This document shows, piece by piece, positions 25,855 to 33,991 of a DNA stretch of 64,000 nt. The stretch covers positions 47,957-111,956 of the forward strand of contig JAIQGF010000004.1 in NCBI GenBank assembly GCA_020072845.1, written 5' to 3'. Each line of letters starts with the position of its first letter. The first letter of the stretch is position 1. Both the position numbers and the translations under genes were made by a program. Origin of the DNA: Terriglobia bacterium. GTDB lineage: Bacteria > Acidobacteriota > Terriglobia > Terriglobales > Acidobacteriaceae. Below the pieces are notes generated by a model. That model was not told the origin of the DNA, made no database searches, and was given only the letters and a program-made list of their open reading frames with translations.

Positions 25855-27069
25855 ATGACAGACCGCCGCGACCTGTTGCTGATCTACGCCGCGGCATCCT
25901 TGCGCTCTGCCGGGGTCGGCGTGATGGGCGTTTTGCTAGGCGTTTATCTGGCGCGCGCGGGACTGTCGACCTCCAGCATCGGCGTCGTCATCGCGGCGGG
26001 ATTGGTCGGGACCAGCGCGGCGACGGCGCTGATCGGCTGGAAGGGCGACCGCCTGGGACGGCGGATCATACTGATCATCTTTGCGCTGTTCACCGCCATG
26101 GGCGGCGTGGCGCTGGCGCTGACCACGCGAGCCGCGATCCTGCTGCCCCTGGCGGTGCTGGGGATGATCAACGGCACCGGCACGGACCGCAGCGCCGCGT
26201 TCGCGCTGGAGCAGGCGGTGATTCCCGGGTTGACGACGGCGAAGTCGCGGACGTGGTCGCTGTCCTGGTACAACGTTGTGCTCGACGGCAGCGGCGCGAT
26301 GGGCGCGCTGGCGGCGGGCGCGCCGGCGATGTTTCATGCGCGGATGGGCATCGCGATCGGAGACGCTTACCGCCTGGCGTTCGCCGCCTTTGCCGTCGCC
26401 AACCTGGCCGCGGCGGTGCTGTATGCGTGCTTGTCGGAGCGAGTCGAAGCCGCGCGACCACGCGCGGAAACAGCGCCGGTTTCGGAGCGGACGCGGCGGA
26501 TCGTGCGCAACCTGGCCGCATTATTCGCGATTGACGCTTTCGGCGGCGGCTTCCTGACCGACGCGCTGGTGGCGTACTGGTTTTTTCAGCGCTTCGGCGT
26601 GTCGGTGCAGGTGCTGGGCGTGGTGTTCGCGGTGGTGCACGTGCTGAACGCGCTGTCGCACCTGGGCGCGGCGTGGCTGGCGCAGAGAATCGGGCTGCTG
26701 AACACGATGGTTTTCACCCATCTGCCGTCAAGTGTATTCCTGATCCTGGTTCCGTTGGCGCCGAATTTCCACCTGGCGGCAGCGTTGTTTTTCCTGCGCG
26801 AGGCGCTGGTGGAGATGGATGTGCCGTCGCGGCAATCCTACGTCGCCGCAGTGGTGGAGCCGCAGGAGCGCACGTTTGCCAGCGGTGTCACCAATTTGAC
26901 GCGGAACTTGATGTGGGCGGCGGGATCGTCGGTGGCCGGCGTGTTCATGCAGAGTGTCGCGTTCTCGGCGCCGCTGATCGCAGGAGGGTCGATCAAGATT
27001 ATGTACGACGCGCTGCTGTATAGAGCGTTTCGCAAGGTCAAGCCGCCGGAAGAGCAGAAACATTTGTGA
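25855..27069 (+). CDS. Major facilitator superfamily transporter
   Basis: A 404-residue MFS permease with about twelve hydrophobic segments. The loop-2 motif GWKGDRLGRR matches the MFS consensus G-x-x-x-D-R-x-G-R-R, with RTRRIVRN in the central cytoplasmic loop. Substrate unknown; the first half resembles drug or metabolite exporters. The ATG chosen (MTDRRDLLL) is 12 bp after a TTG also in frame. It is divergent from the ion channel gene, and its stop overlaps a tandem repeat. Confidence 0.86.
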   Translation: MTDRRDLLLIYAAASLRSAGVGVMGVLLGVYLARAGLSTSSIGVVIAAGLVGTSAATALIGWKGDRLGRRIILIIFALFTAMGGVALALTTRAAILLPLAVLGMINGTGTDRSAAFALEQAVIPGLTTAKSRTWSLSWYNVVLDGSGAMGALAAGAPAMFHARMGIAIGDAYRLAFAAFAVANLAAAVLYACLSERVEAARPRAETAPVSERTRRIVRNLAALFAIDAFGGGFLTDALVAYWFFQRFGVSVQVLGVVFAVVHVLNALSHLGAAWLAQRIGLLNTMVFTHLPSSVFLILVPLAPNFHLAAALFFLREALVEMDVPSRQSYVAAVVEPQERTFASGVTNLTRNLMWAAGSSVAGVFMQSVAFSAPLIAGGSIKIMYDALLYRAFRKVKPPEEQKHL

Positions 27070-27093
27070 TTTAGTGATTTGTGATTTAGTGAT
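27064..27093. repeat. 15-bp tandem duplication
   Basis: TTGTGATTTAGTGAT occurs twice in tandem, beginning with the last codon and TGA stop of the MFS gene. Each unit is itself made of TGATTT-like subunits. Confidence 0.8.
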
Positions 27094-27095
27094 TT

Positions 27096-27228
27096 GCGGG
27101 CTCAGACGCCCGCTAAGCGCAAGATCCTTCGGCTCCGCCTCAGGATTTCCCTTCGACTTCGCTCAGGGCAGGCTCCGCAGGCTCCCGTTCCGCTACGCGT
27201 CGCTCACGCCTGCTATGCGCCTCAACTT
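27096..27228 (-). repeat. REP-like cluster overlapping the acyl-CoA ligase 3' end
   Basis: On the minus strand AAGTTGAGGCGCATAGCAGG (27228 downward) matches the element at the msrB 3' end, then continues through further palindromic GC-rich units to a second CGCTTAGCGGGCG copy (27120-27096). The ligase stop codon falls inside, so its last ten residues (LRRIAGVSDA) are encoded by repeat sequence. Confidence 0.6.
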
Positions 27229-28758
27229 GAAACGCTGAACTTTGCCGGTCGCGGTCTTCGGCAATGCGGGCAGGAATTCCACCCAGCGCGGGCGCTTGTA
27301 GGACGCCAGGCGAGTGGCGACAAATTCCTGGAGTTGCCCGGCGAGGTCAGGCGCGGGCACGTGCTCCTCGCGCAGGACGACAAAGGCAACGGGCTTGACG
27401 AGCGCGTCTTTGTCTTTGCGGCCGACCACCGCGGCTTCCAGCACTGCGGGATGATCCAGCAACGTGCATTCGATCTCGATGGGACTCACCCACACGCCGC
27501 TGACCTTCAGCATGTCGTCGCTGCGGCCGGCGTACCAGAAATAGCCCTCGGCATCCAGGCGATACTTGTCGCCAGTGCGCAGCCATTGGCCGTCAATCGT
27601 GTCTTTCGTCTTCTCGTGCTGGTTCCAGTAGCCGGCGCAGACGGCGTCGCTCCTTATATACAGGTTGCCGATGTCGCCCGTGGGGACGGGACGGCCATCG
27701 TCGTCAACGATGCGGGCGTCCATGCCGGGAACGATCTGGCCGCTGGAGCCGGGGCGGGCGAATCCCGGGCGGTTGGCGATGAACATGTGCAAGGCTTCGG
27801 TGGAGCCGATGGCGTCGAGGATTTCGATGCCGAAGCGCGACTTGAAGCGCTCGAAGATGGCGGCGGGGAGAGCCTCGCCGGCCGAGACGCCGTGGCGGAT
27901 GCTGGAGAGATCGAAGTCGCCGCCGGGACGCGTGTGCGCCAAGAGCGCAGCGTAGTTGGAAGGGACGGAGAAGAACAGCGTGGGCCGGTGACGCTCGATG
28001 ATGTCGAACACGTGCGCCGGATGCGGCGGTCCGGGCAACAGGATGCTGGTGCCGCCGACGGCGAGAGGAAAATAGAGACCGTTACCGAGGCCGTAGGCGA
28101 AGAACAGTTTCGCGACACTGAAGAAGCGGTCGCTCTCGGCGACGTGGAGAATTTGCCTGGCGTACAGCTCGGAGGTGACCACCATGTCGTGCTGCAAATG
28201 CACGCAGGCCTTGGGCGGGCCGGTGCTGCCGGAGGAGTAGAGCCAGAAGGCGGCATCGTCCTTGTGAGTGGGCGCGGGATCGAGCTCGGCCGGCGCGGCG
28301 TTGACCAGCTCGGAAAAGGAATGTGTTCCGTGGGCGGGATCGCCGACGACGACAACGTGCTCGAGGAACGGCAGGTTGTTACGCGGGATGGCTTCCACCT
28401 GCGGCAGAAGCGCCTGGCTGACGATCGCCACACGCGCGCGGCTGTCGTTGAGCAGGTACTGGTAGTCGTTCGGCCGCAGCAGGGTGTTGACGGGCACGGG
28501 GACGGCGCCGATTTTGATAGCGCCGAAAAAGCACGGGGCAAAATCGGGCGTGTCGAGCAGGAGCAGCAGGACGCGCTCTTCCATGCGGACACCGAGCGCG
28601 CCGCGCAAGGCATTGCCGACGCGATGGACGCGGGCGACGAGCTCGCCGTAGGTGACGCGCTCATCGCCACATTCGATGGCAACTCGGTCCGGGCGCAAGC
28701 GCGCGTGCGGATCTATGAAATGAGCGGCGGCGTTGAAGCGGTCGGGAATGGACAACAT
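27193..28758 (-). CDS. Benzoate-CoA-ligase-like acyl-CoA synthetase
   Basis: An ANL-superfamily adenylate-forming enzyme that activates a carboxylic acid with ATP and CoA. The 521-residue protein carries the phosphate loop YSSGSTGPPK, the A5-type region DAIGSTEALHMFI, the hinge region LRTGDKYRLDAEGYFWYAGRSDDMLKVSGVWVSP and the catalytic lysine in LPKTATGKVQRFKLR. The overall pattern (FDPHARLRPD..., FFAYGLGN) is closest to benzoate/aromatic-acid CoA ligases as I know them. It is cotranscribed with coxG (TGATG overlap) and downstream of cox-like genes, so its acid may be linked to the hydroxylase. The C-terminus is altered by a REP-like element. Confidence 0.85.
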   Translation of the reverse strand: MLSIPDRFNAAAHFIDPHARLRPDRVAIECGDERVTYGELVARVHRVGNALRGALGVRMEERVLLLLLDTPDFAPCFFGAIKIGAVPVPVNTLLRPNDYQYLLNDSRARVAIVSQALLPQVEAIPRNNLPFLEHVVVVGDPAHGTHSFSELVNAAPAELDPAPTHKDDAAFWLYSSGSTGPPKACVHLQHDMVVTSELYARQILHVAESDRFFSVAKLFFAYGLGNGLYFPLAVGGTSILLPGPPHPAHVFDIIERHRPTLFFSVPSNYAALLAHTRPGGDFDLSSIRHGVSAGEALPAAIFERFKSRFGIEILDAIGSTEALHMFIANRPGFARPGSSGQIVPGMDARIVDDDGRPVPTGDIGNLYIRSDAVCAGYWNQHEKTKDTIDGQWLRTGDKYRLDAEGYFWYAGRSDDMLKVSGVWVSPIEIECTLLDHPAVLEAAVVGRKDKDALVKPVAFVVLREEHVPAPDLAGQLQEFVATRLASYKRPRWVEFLPALPKTATGKVQRFKLRRIAGVSDA

Positions 28759-29222
28759 TATGCAAAACGCGCTGCGTCGGCGGCGGCATTCAACTCGCGC
28801 GCGAGGTTGGCAAAGGTGTCGCGGATGTTTTTCTGTGCGGCGGCCTCGACCAGGCGTCCACCAACAGAGGCGAGCATGCCGCCGACTTTCGCCTCGCAGC
28901 TGAAGCGAACGACGGTCGTCCCGTCGCCGTTTCCTTCGAGTTCGACGCGCCCGATACCCTCGACGAAACCGGCAGTGGAATTGGCGCGCGAGGTCAGGGT
29001 GTAGCTTTTCTCCGGCACGATGTCGGCAATGTTAATGTCGCCGTGAAACGTGCCCTTGACCGGGCCCACGCCCGCCTTGAGCACGGCGCGGTATTGATTG
29101 GGCGCTTTCTCTTCCAGCTTTTGGCAGCCCGGCATGGCACGTTGCAGCACGGCCGGATCCATCAGGTTGCGCCAGACGGCGTCGAGCGGAGCGGCGATGG
29201 TGTAAGTGCCTTCGAGTTTCAT
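28758..29222 (-). CDS. coxG: CoxG/SRPBCC family protein
   Basis: A 154-residue START-like (SRPBCC) domain protein of the carbon monoxide dehydrogenase subunit G family. It begins MKLEGTYTIAAPLDAVWRNLMDP and has GCQKLEEKAPNQYRAVLKAGVGPVKGTFHGD, typical of CoxG. In Oligotropha CoxG is not part of the enzyme but helps membrane attachment of CODH. It lies downstream of coxSLM. The ATG has no Shine-Dalgarno; instead (CTGAAA)n repeats abut it. It overlaps the acyl-CoA ligase by one base. Confidence 0.9.
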   Translation of the reverse strand: MKLEGTYTIAAPLDAVWRNLMDPAVLQRAMPGCQKLEEKAPNQYRAVLKAGVGPVKGTFHGDINIADIVPEKSYTLTSRANSTAGFVEGIGRVELEGNGDGTTVVRFSCEAKVGGMLASVGGRLVEAAAQKNIRDTFANLARELNAAADAARFA

Positions 29223-29223
29223 G

Positions 29224-29290
29224 GTTTCAGTTTCAGTTTCAGTTTCAGTTTCGGGTTGCGAGTACCGAGTACCTAGTACCGAGTACCGAG
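29224..29290. repeat. Two short tandem repeats upstream of coxG
   Basis: About five copies of TTTCAG (29224-29253) are followed by four copies of a GAGTACC-type unit (29260-29290). They occupy the 5' untranslated region of coxG, where a ribosome binding site would be expected. Confidence 0.85.
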
Positions 29291-29296
29291 CAAAAG

Positions 29297-29324
29297 CAGA
29301 TTCCTCGCTCCGCTCGGAATGACA
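29297..29324 (+). repeat. REP-like palindromic element, copy 3
   Basis: CAGATTCCTCGCTCCGCTCG followed by GAATGACA. It differs by one base from the copy inside the hydantoinase gene at 63.7 kb. It lies in the gap between coxM and coxG. Confidence 0.85.
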
Positions 29325-29372
29325 AAACGGCTGGAACCGAGCCTCGCCGCGTCACCTTGGATGCTTCGGTTA

Positions 29373-30224
29373 CTACTTTCGACTCGCAGCGCACTCCTGC
29401 ACTGCCCGGCGGGTGTAAACGCGCGCCAGATGACTGCGATATTCAACGGACGCGAAGTAATCACCGAGCACTTCGACTCCGTCGGCGGCGAAGTCACAAG
29501 CGGCAGCAATCCCACTCGCTGACTTGCCGGCGAGGGCCTTCTCCACGGCGGTGGCGCGGTAGGCGAACTGCGCCACGCCGGTAATGCCGATGGCGGCGCT
29601 CCCGATGGTGGCGGCGCGCATCTTCACAACCACGGCAACGCCGACGACAGCCATGCCGGATGCGGGGTGGGCGAACTTCTTGTACGCGGTCGCCGCCGGC
29701 GCCGTGACCGGCACCCGCACCTCGGTGATGACCTCATCCGGCGCAAGCGCGGTGGTGAAGAGGCCGGTGAAGAAATCGCGAGCCGGAATGATACGCTCGC
29801 CGCGCGTGCTCATGGCGACCACGTCGGCATCGAGAGCGAGGGCGGCTGCCGGATAATCCGCCGAGGGATCGGCATGCGCCAAGCTGCCACCGATGGTGCC
29901 GCGGTTGCGCACCTGCACGTCGCCGATTTCTCGCGCTGCCTGCGACAGCAGCGGCGACGATTTGTACAGCAGCGAGGAAGCGGCAATCTCGGCGTGCGTG
30001 GTCATGGCGCCGATGCGCATGATGCCGCCGGCTTCGCGAATGTAGTTGAGACCGGCGACGCGCGAGAGGTCCACCAGCAAGGCGGGCGAGGCCAGGCGCA
30101 GTTTCATCGCGGGCAGCAGGCTGTGGCCGCCGGCGAGCAGCTTGGCGTCTTCGCGGGAGGCGAGCAGCGCCAGGATTTCGTTGAGTTCGCGAGGTGATTC
30201 GTATTCGAACTGGGCGGGAATCAT
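29373..30224 (-). CDS. coxM: CO dehydrogenase-type FAD-binding subunit
   Basis: FAD subunit (283 residues) of a molybdenum hydroxylase. The FAD motifs of the family are present: KLLAGGHSLLPAMKLRL near residues 32-48 and GTIGGSLAHADPSADYP near 108-124. The usual C-terminal CO_deh_flav_C region follows. The absence of extra cysteines rules out the 4Fe-4S-containing 4-hydroxybenzoyl-CoA reductase beta type. The start overlaps the coxL stop by ATGA. Confidence 0.93.
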   Translation of the reverse strand: MIPAQFEYESPRELNEILALLASREDAKLLAGGHSLLPAMKLRLASPALLVDLSRVAGLNYIREAGGIMRIGAMTTHAEIAASSLLYKSSPLLSQAAREIGDVQVRNRGTIGGSLAHADPSADYPAAALALDADVVAMSTRGERIIPARDFFTGLFTTALAPDEVITEVRVPVTAPAATAYKKFAHPASGMAVVGVAVVVKMRAATIGSAAIGITGVAQFAYRATAVEKALAGKSASGIAAACDFAADGVEVLGDYFASVEYRSHLARVYTRRAVQECAASRK

Positions 30225-32686
30225 GCGCGCCTTCCGTGTTTCCTGGCGCCTTTTGCGGCGGCGGCCTTGAGCACCGCGGTCGCTTTGGTCTCGTTGTGAC
30301 TGGGCTTGATGTGGGCGTCGTGCACGGCCCGCCAGACGCGCTCCGGCTTCAGCGGCATGTCGATGTGGCGAATCCCGAGGGGCGTGAGCGCGTCGCACAC
30401 GGCGTTGACCACGGCGGGCGTACAACCGATGGTGCCGGCTTCGCCAACGCCCTTCACGCCCATGGGGTTCACCGGCGAGGGCGTGCAGGTGCGCGCGAGG
30501 TGAAGCTCCGGAATATCGGGCGCGCGCGGCAGTGCGTAGTCCATCAGCGTGCCGGTCACGAGCTGGCCGTCGCTGTTGTAGATGACTTCCTCGTACAGCG
30601 CCTGCGCCATGCCCTGCACGATGCCGCCGTGCACCTGGCCTTCCACCAGCATCGGGTTGATGACGTTGCCGCAGTCGTCTACGGCGATGTACTTGTCGAA
30701 CTTGATCTCGCCGGTTTCGATGTCCACCTCGCAGGAGATGAGGTGCGCGCCGAAGGGGAAGGTGAAATTCGAAGGCTCGAAGAAGTGCGTCGCCTCAAGG
30801 CCGGGCTCAACTCCCGCGGGAAGCGACCTGGCGGAGTAGGCGGCGCCGACGACTTCGCCGAAGGCAAGCGATTTCCGGCTGCCCTTCTGGCCGATGCGGC
30901 CGTCATAGAATTCCATCTGCTCGGGCTTGGCGCCCAGCAGGTGCGCCGCGATGGCCGCCATCTTGGTTGTCAGCTTGCCGGTCGCAATGTAGAGCGCACT
31001 GCCGCCGACAGCGGTGCCGCGGCTGCCAAAGGTGCCGATGCCGTAGGGAACCACCGCGGTGTCGCCATGAACGACGTTCACATCTTCGGGATTGATGCCG
31101 AGCAGGTCGGCGATCATCTGCGCGAACGTGGTCTCCTGGCCTTGACCGTGCGGCGACGCGCCGGTGAGCGCGGTCACCTTGCCGGTGGGCTCAATGCGGA
31201 CCGTGCCGCTCTCCCAGCCGCCCGCCGGCATCGCGGCCGAAGGACCCATGGCGCAAATTTCGACATACGTGGAGAGCCCGATGCCGTAGTACTTGCCCTG
31301 CTTCCAGCCGGCTTTCTGGCGGGCGCGCAGCTTGTCGTAGCCGGCGAGATCGAGCGCGCGCTTGAGGCTGCGCTGGTAGTTGCCCGAGTCGTAGATCACG
31401 CCAGTGGCGGCGGTGTAGGGAAATTCCGTGGGCTTGGGGAAATTGCGGCGGCGGATTTCCGCGGTATCCAGATTCAGATCGCGGGCCGCAACGTCAATGA
31501 TGCGCTCGATCAGGTAGGTGGCCTCGGGACGCCCGGCGCCGCGGTAGGCGTCGGTGGACATCTTGTTGGTGAAGACGCCGAGAACTTCAAATTCGATCGC
31601 CGGAATTTTGTAGCAGCCGGTACTCATGAGTCCGGTGAGGGTGGCGATGATCGGCGTCAGCAACTGGTGGTAGGCGCCGAGATCGGCGAAAACGCGGGTG
31701 CGCATGCCGAGGATGACGCCGTCTTTCCTGAGCGCAAGTTCGACGTCGTTGATCTGGTCGCGGCCGTGAATGGTGGCGGAGATATTTTCGCGGCGCGTTT
31801 CCACCCACTTCACCGGACGGCCGAGCTTCATGGCCAGCCAGGGCACGACGGCCTCTTCGCCGTACACGTTCAGCTTGCTGCCAAAGCCGCCGCCGACTTC
31901 GGGGGTGATGACGCGCACCGACGTTTCCGGCAACCCGAGCATGACGGAAATCTGGGTGCGCAGAAGGTGGGGAATCTGGGTGGAGGACCACACGGTGAGT
32001 TGCTTTTCGCCCGCGAGATACTGCGCCACCACGCCGCGCGTCTCCATGGCAATGGGCGCCAGCCGCTGGTTGACAAGCCGCTGCTTGACGACGCGGTCGG
32101 CGCGCTTGAAGGCGGCCGCGACATCGCCGTTCTTGATGACATGGGTGAAGGCCAGATTGGTTTTGAATTCTTCATGGACCAGCGCGCTGCTGAGGGCCAC
32201 GGCCTTTTCCATGTCCACGACGGCGGGCAGAGGATCGTAATCGATCTCCACCAGGTCGGCGGCATCGCGGGCGGCGTAGGGATTGTCCGCGACAATGGCG
32301 ACCACGGGCTCACCGACGTAGCGCACCTGGTCTTTGGCGAGCACATAGTGATGGGGGATTTTCAGTCCGGGCAGGCTGCCGGCGCAGGGAACGCAGCCGA
32401 TGCCGGCGACCTCGGCATGCGTGACCACCATCACCACCCCGGGTGCGGTGCGCGCCGCTTCCACGTCCACCGAGAGGATCAGCGCATTGGCGTGCGGGGA
32501 ACGCACAAAGACACAGTGCAGCAGGTCGGGCAGGCGCAGGTCGCCGACATAATGGCTGATGCCCTGGATGAGGCGCGGGTCTTCTTTGCGCTTGAGGCGT
32601 TGGCCGACCCAGCGGCGGTGGGGGACCGCAGTACCGCTTCCGCCACTCGCGCCTGATTTTCCCTTCGACCTGGATTTGCTTGCCAT
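30221..32686 (-). CDS. coxL: Form-II-type molybdopterin-binding large subunit (CoxL-like)
   Basis: The Moco-binding catalytic subunit of a xanthine oxidase-family hydroxylase, 821 residues. Landmarks: GISHYVGDLRLPDLLHCVFVRS at the N-terminus, VTPEVGGGFGSK as the Moco glycine loop, and GVKGVGEAGTIGCTPAVVNA near the C-terminus with the catalytic Glu in GEAG. The active-site loop reads AYRGAGR. True aerobic CO dehydrogenases (form I) have AYxCSFR there, with the Cu-binding Cys. This protein is therefore form II, whose CO oxidation activity is doubtful. Upstream in-frame sequence before MASKSRS is not needed. Confidence 0.92.
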   Translation of the reverse strand: MASKSRSKGKSGASGGSGTAVPHRRWVGQRLKRKEDPRLIQGISHYVGDLRLPDLLHCVFVRSPHANALILSVDVEAARTAPGVVMVVTHAEVAGIGCVPCAGSLPGLKIPHHYVLAKDQVRYVGEPVVAIVADNPYAARDAADLVEIDYDPLPAVVDMEKAVALSSALVHEEFKTNLAFTHVIKNGDVAAAFKRADRVVKQRLVNQRLAPIAMETRGVVAQYLAGEKQLTVWSSTQIPHLLRTQISVMLGLPETSVRVITPEVGGGFGSKLNVYGEEAVVPWLAMKLGRPVKWVETRRENISATIHGRDQINDVELALRKDGVILGMRTRVFADLGAYHQLLTPIIATLTGLMSTGCYKIPAIEFEVLGVFTNKMSTDAYRGAGRPEATYLIERIIDVAARDLNLDTAEIRRRNFPKPTEFPYTAATGVIYDSGNYQRSLKRALDLAGYDKLRARQKAGWKQGKYYGIGLSTYVEICAMGPSAAMPAGGWESGTVRIEPTGKVTALTGASPHGQGQETTFAQMIADLLGINPEDVNVVHGDTAVVPYGIGTFGSRGTAVGGSALYIATGKLTTKMAAIAAHLLGAKPEQMEFYDGRIGQKGSRKSLAFGEVVGAAYSARSLPAGVEPGLEATHFFEPSNFTFPFGAHLISCEVDIETGEIKFDKYIAVDDCGNVINPMLVEGQVHGGIVQGMAQALYEEVIYNSDGQLVTGTLMDYALPRAPDIPELHLARTCTPSPVNPMGVKGVGEAGTIGCTPAVVNAVCDALTPLGIRHIDMPLKPERVWRAVHDAHIKPSHNETKATAVLKAAAAKGARKHGRRA

Positions 32687-32703
32687 AAATGATCCTCGGC
32701 GGA

Positions 32704-33198
32704 TTACTGCTTCCCCGCACCGGCAGCCGCCCGGCGCGTCAACTTGCGAGAGGCCGACTTCACTGCGCTCACGATGTTCTGGTAACCGGTGCAGCGGCAC
32801 AGATTGCCGCTGATGCCATCGCGGATTTCGGCGTCACTGGGGGCGGCGTTGTGGGCGAGCAGGTCGGTGGCGCACATGATCATGCCGGGTGTGCAGAAGC
32901 CGCACTGCAGGGCATGTTCTTCCCAGAAACTTTCCTGCAAAGGATGCAGCTTTTCCGCAGCGGCGAGCGCTTCGATAGTGGTGACGGAATGGCCGTCCGC
33001 CTGCACGGCAAGCACGGTGCACGATTTCACCGCGCGGCCGTCGAGCATCACGGTGCAAGCGCCGCAGAGAGACGTCTCGCAGCCGATGTGGGTGCCGGTG
33101 AGCCCGGCCGTGTCGCGCAGGAAATGCACCAGCAACATGCGCGGCTCCACCTGGGCGCGGCGCTCCACGCCGTTGACAACGATTTCGACCGATTTCAT
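32704..33198 (-). CDS. coxS: CoxS-like 2Fe-2S subunit
   Basis: The iron-sulfur subunit (164 residues) of the same hydroxylase. Plant-ferredoxin-type cluster: [22 protein letters not shown]. Second helical-domain cluster: [10 protein letters not shown] and [13 protein letters not shown]. All eight expected Cys are present. It is the first gene of the coxSLM-coxG-ligase set. [10 protein letters not shown] fits the domain start better than an upstream in-frame start. Confidence 0.95.
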   Translation of the reverse strand: MKSVEIVVNGVERRAQVEPRMLLVHFLRDTAGLTGTHIGCETSLCGACTVMLDGRAVKSCTVLAVQADGHSVTTIEALAAAEKLHPLQESFWEEHALQCGFCTPGMIMCATDLLAHNAAPSDAEIRDGISGNLCRCTGYQNIVSAVKSASRKLTRRAAAGAGKQ

Positions 33199-33374
33199 GA
33201 GGCCCCCCACGGGCGGTTCGAGCGACCTCACCCCAGGACGCGCTCAAGCGGCGCTGTCCTTGGACCCTGCCGCAGTCTTCGCTCGATGGGCGGGAACGAT
33301 AGCAAACTTTCGCGTTGCAGCACAAGGCGCGCGGGGACACAGGCCTGGCGAGAATACCGGTGTTGGCGAGGAGT

Positions 33375-33989
33375 CTATACCGCGGGCCGGGCCCAGGGCG
33401 GTTGGGAGTGGCGCGCTTCGTAGGCGGCGATTTCGGCTTCGCGCTGCAGCGTGAGGCCGATCTCATCCAGACCTTCCAGCAGACAGTGCCGGCGGAAATC
33501 GTCGATGGGAAACGCAGCCGAAAAACCATGCTCGTCGGAGACCGTGCGCGATTCCAGATCGATGGTGAGGCTGTAGGAAGCGTGCTTCTGCGCGCGCCGC
33601 AGGAGTTGGGCGACGGCGTTTTCCGGCAGAACGACCGTGAGCAGGCCGTTCTTAAAACAATTGGTGGTAAAGATGTCGGCGAACGACGGCGCGACGACGG
33701 CGCGAAAGCCATGGTCCATCAGCGCCCAGGGCGCGTGTTCGCGTGAGGAGCCACAGCCGAAATTGGCGCCCGCGATCAGAATGCTGGCGCGCTGGTAACG
33801 GGTGTCGTTGAGGACGAAGTCCGGATTGGGGCGGCCGTCGGGAAGAAGGCGCCAGTCATGAAACAGAAACTCGCCGAAGCCGGTGCGCTCGATACGCTTG
33901 AGGAATTGCTTGGGGATGATCTGGTCGGTGTCGACGTTAAGGCGATCGAGCGGCGCGGCGACTCCGGTATGTTTGCGGAACGGTTCCAT
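33375..33989 (-). CDS. leuD: 3-isopropylmalate dehydratase small subunit LeuD
   Basis: Swivel-domain subunit of isopropylmalate isomerase. The 204-residue protein starts [33 protein letters not shown] and includes [17 protein letters not shown], the family signature. It begins 3 bp after the leuC stop and is the last leu gene. The length matches the bacterial LeuD1 type that pairs with an iron-sulfur LeuC. Confidence 0.96.
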   Translation of the reverse strand: MEPFRKHTGVAAPLDRLNVDTDQIIPKQFLKRIERTGFGEFLFHDWRLLPDGRPNPDFVLNDTRYQRASILIAGANFGCGSSREHAPWALMDHGFRAVVAPSFADIFTTNCFKNGLLTVVLPENAVAQLLRRAQKHASYSLTIDLESRTVSDEHGFSAAFPIDDFRRHCLLEGLDEIGLTLQREAEIAAYEARHSQPPWARPAV

Positions 33990-33991
33990 GA

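Noticed and set aside
29224-29290. CRISPR array
   Set aside because: Units are 6-7 bp and contiguous, without spacers; no cas genes in the window.
30194-32656. Very long open frame on the plus strand opposite coxL
   Set aside because: Arg/Gly/His-rich product without recognisable motifs, fully antisense to a clear molybdenum hydroxylase gene; an artefact of high GC content.
30221-32686. Annotation as genuine aerobic CO dehydrogenase (form I)
   Set aside because: The active-site loop is AYRGAGR, without the Cys of AYxCSFR needed for the Mo-Cu site.
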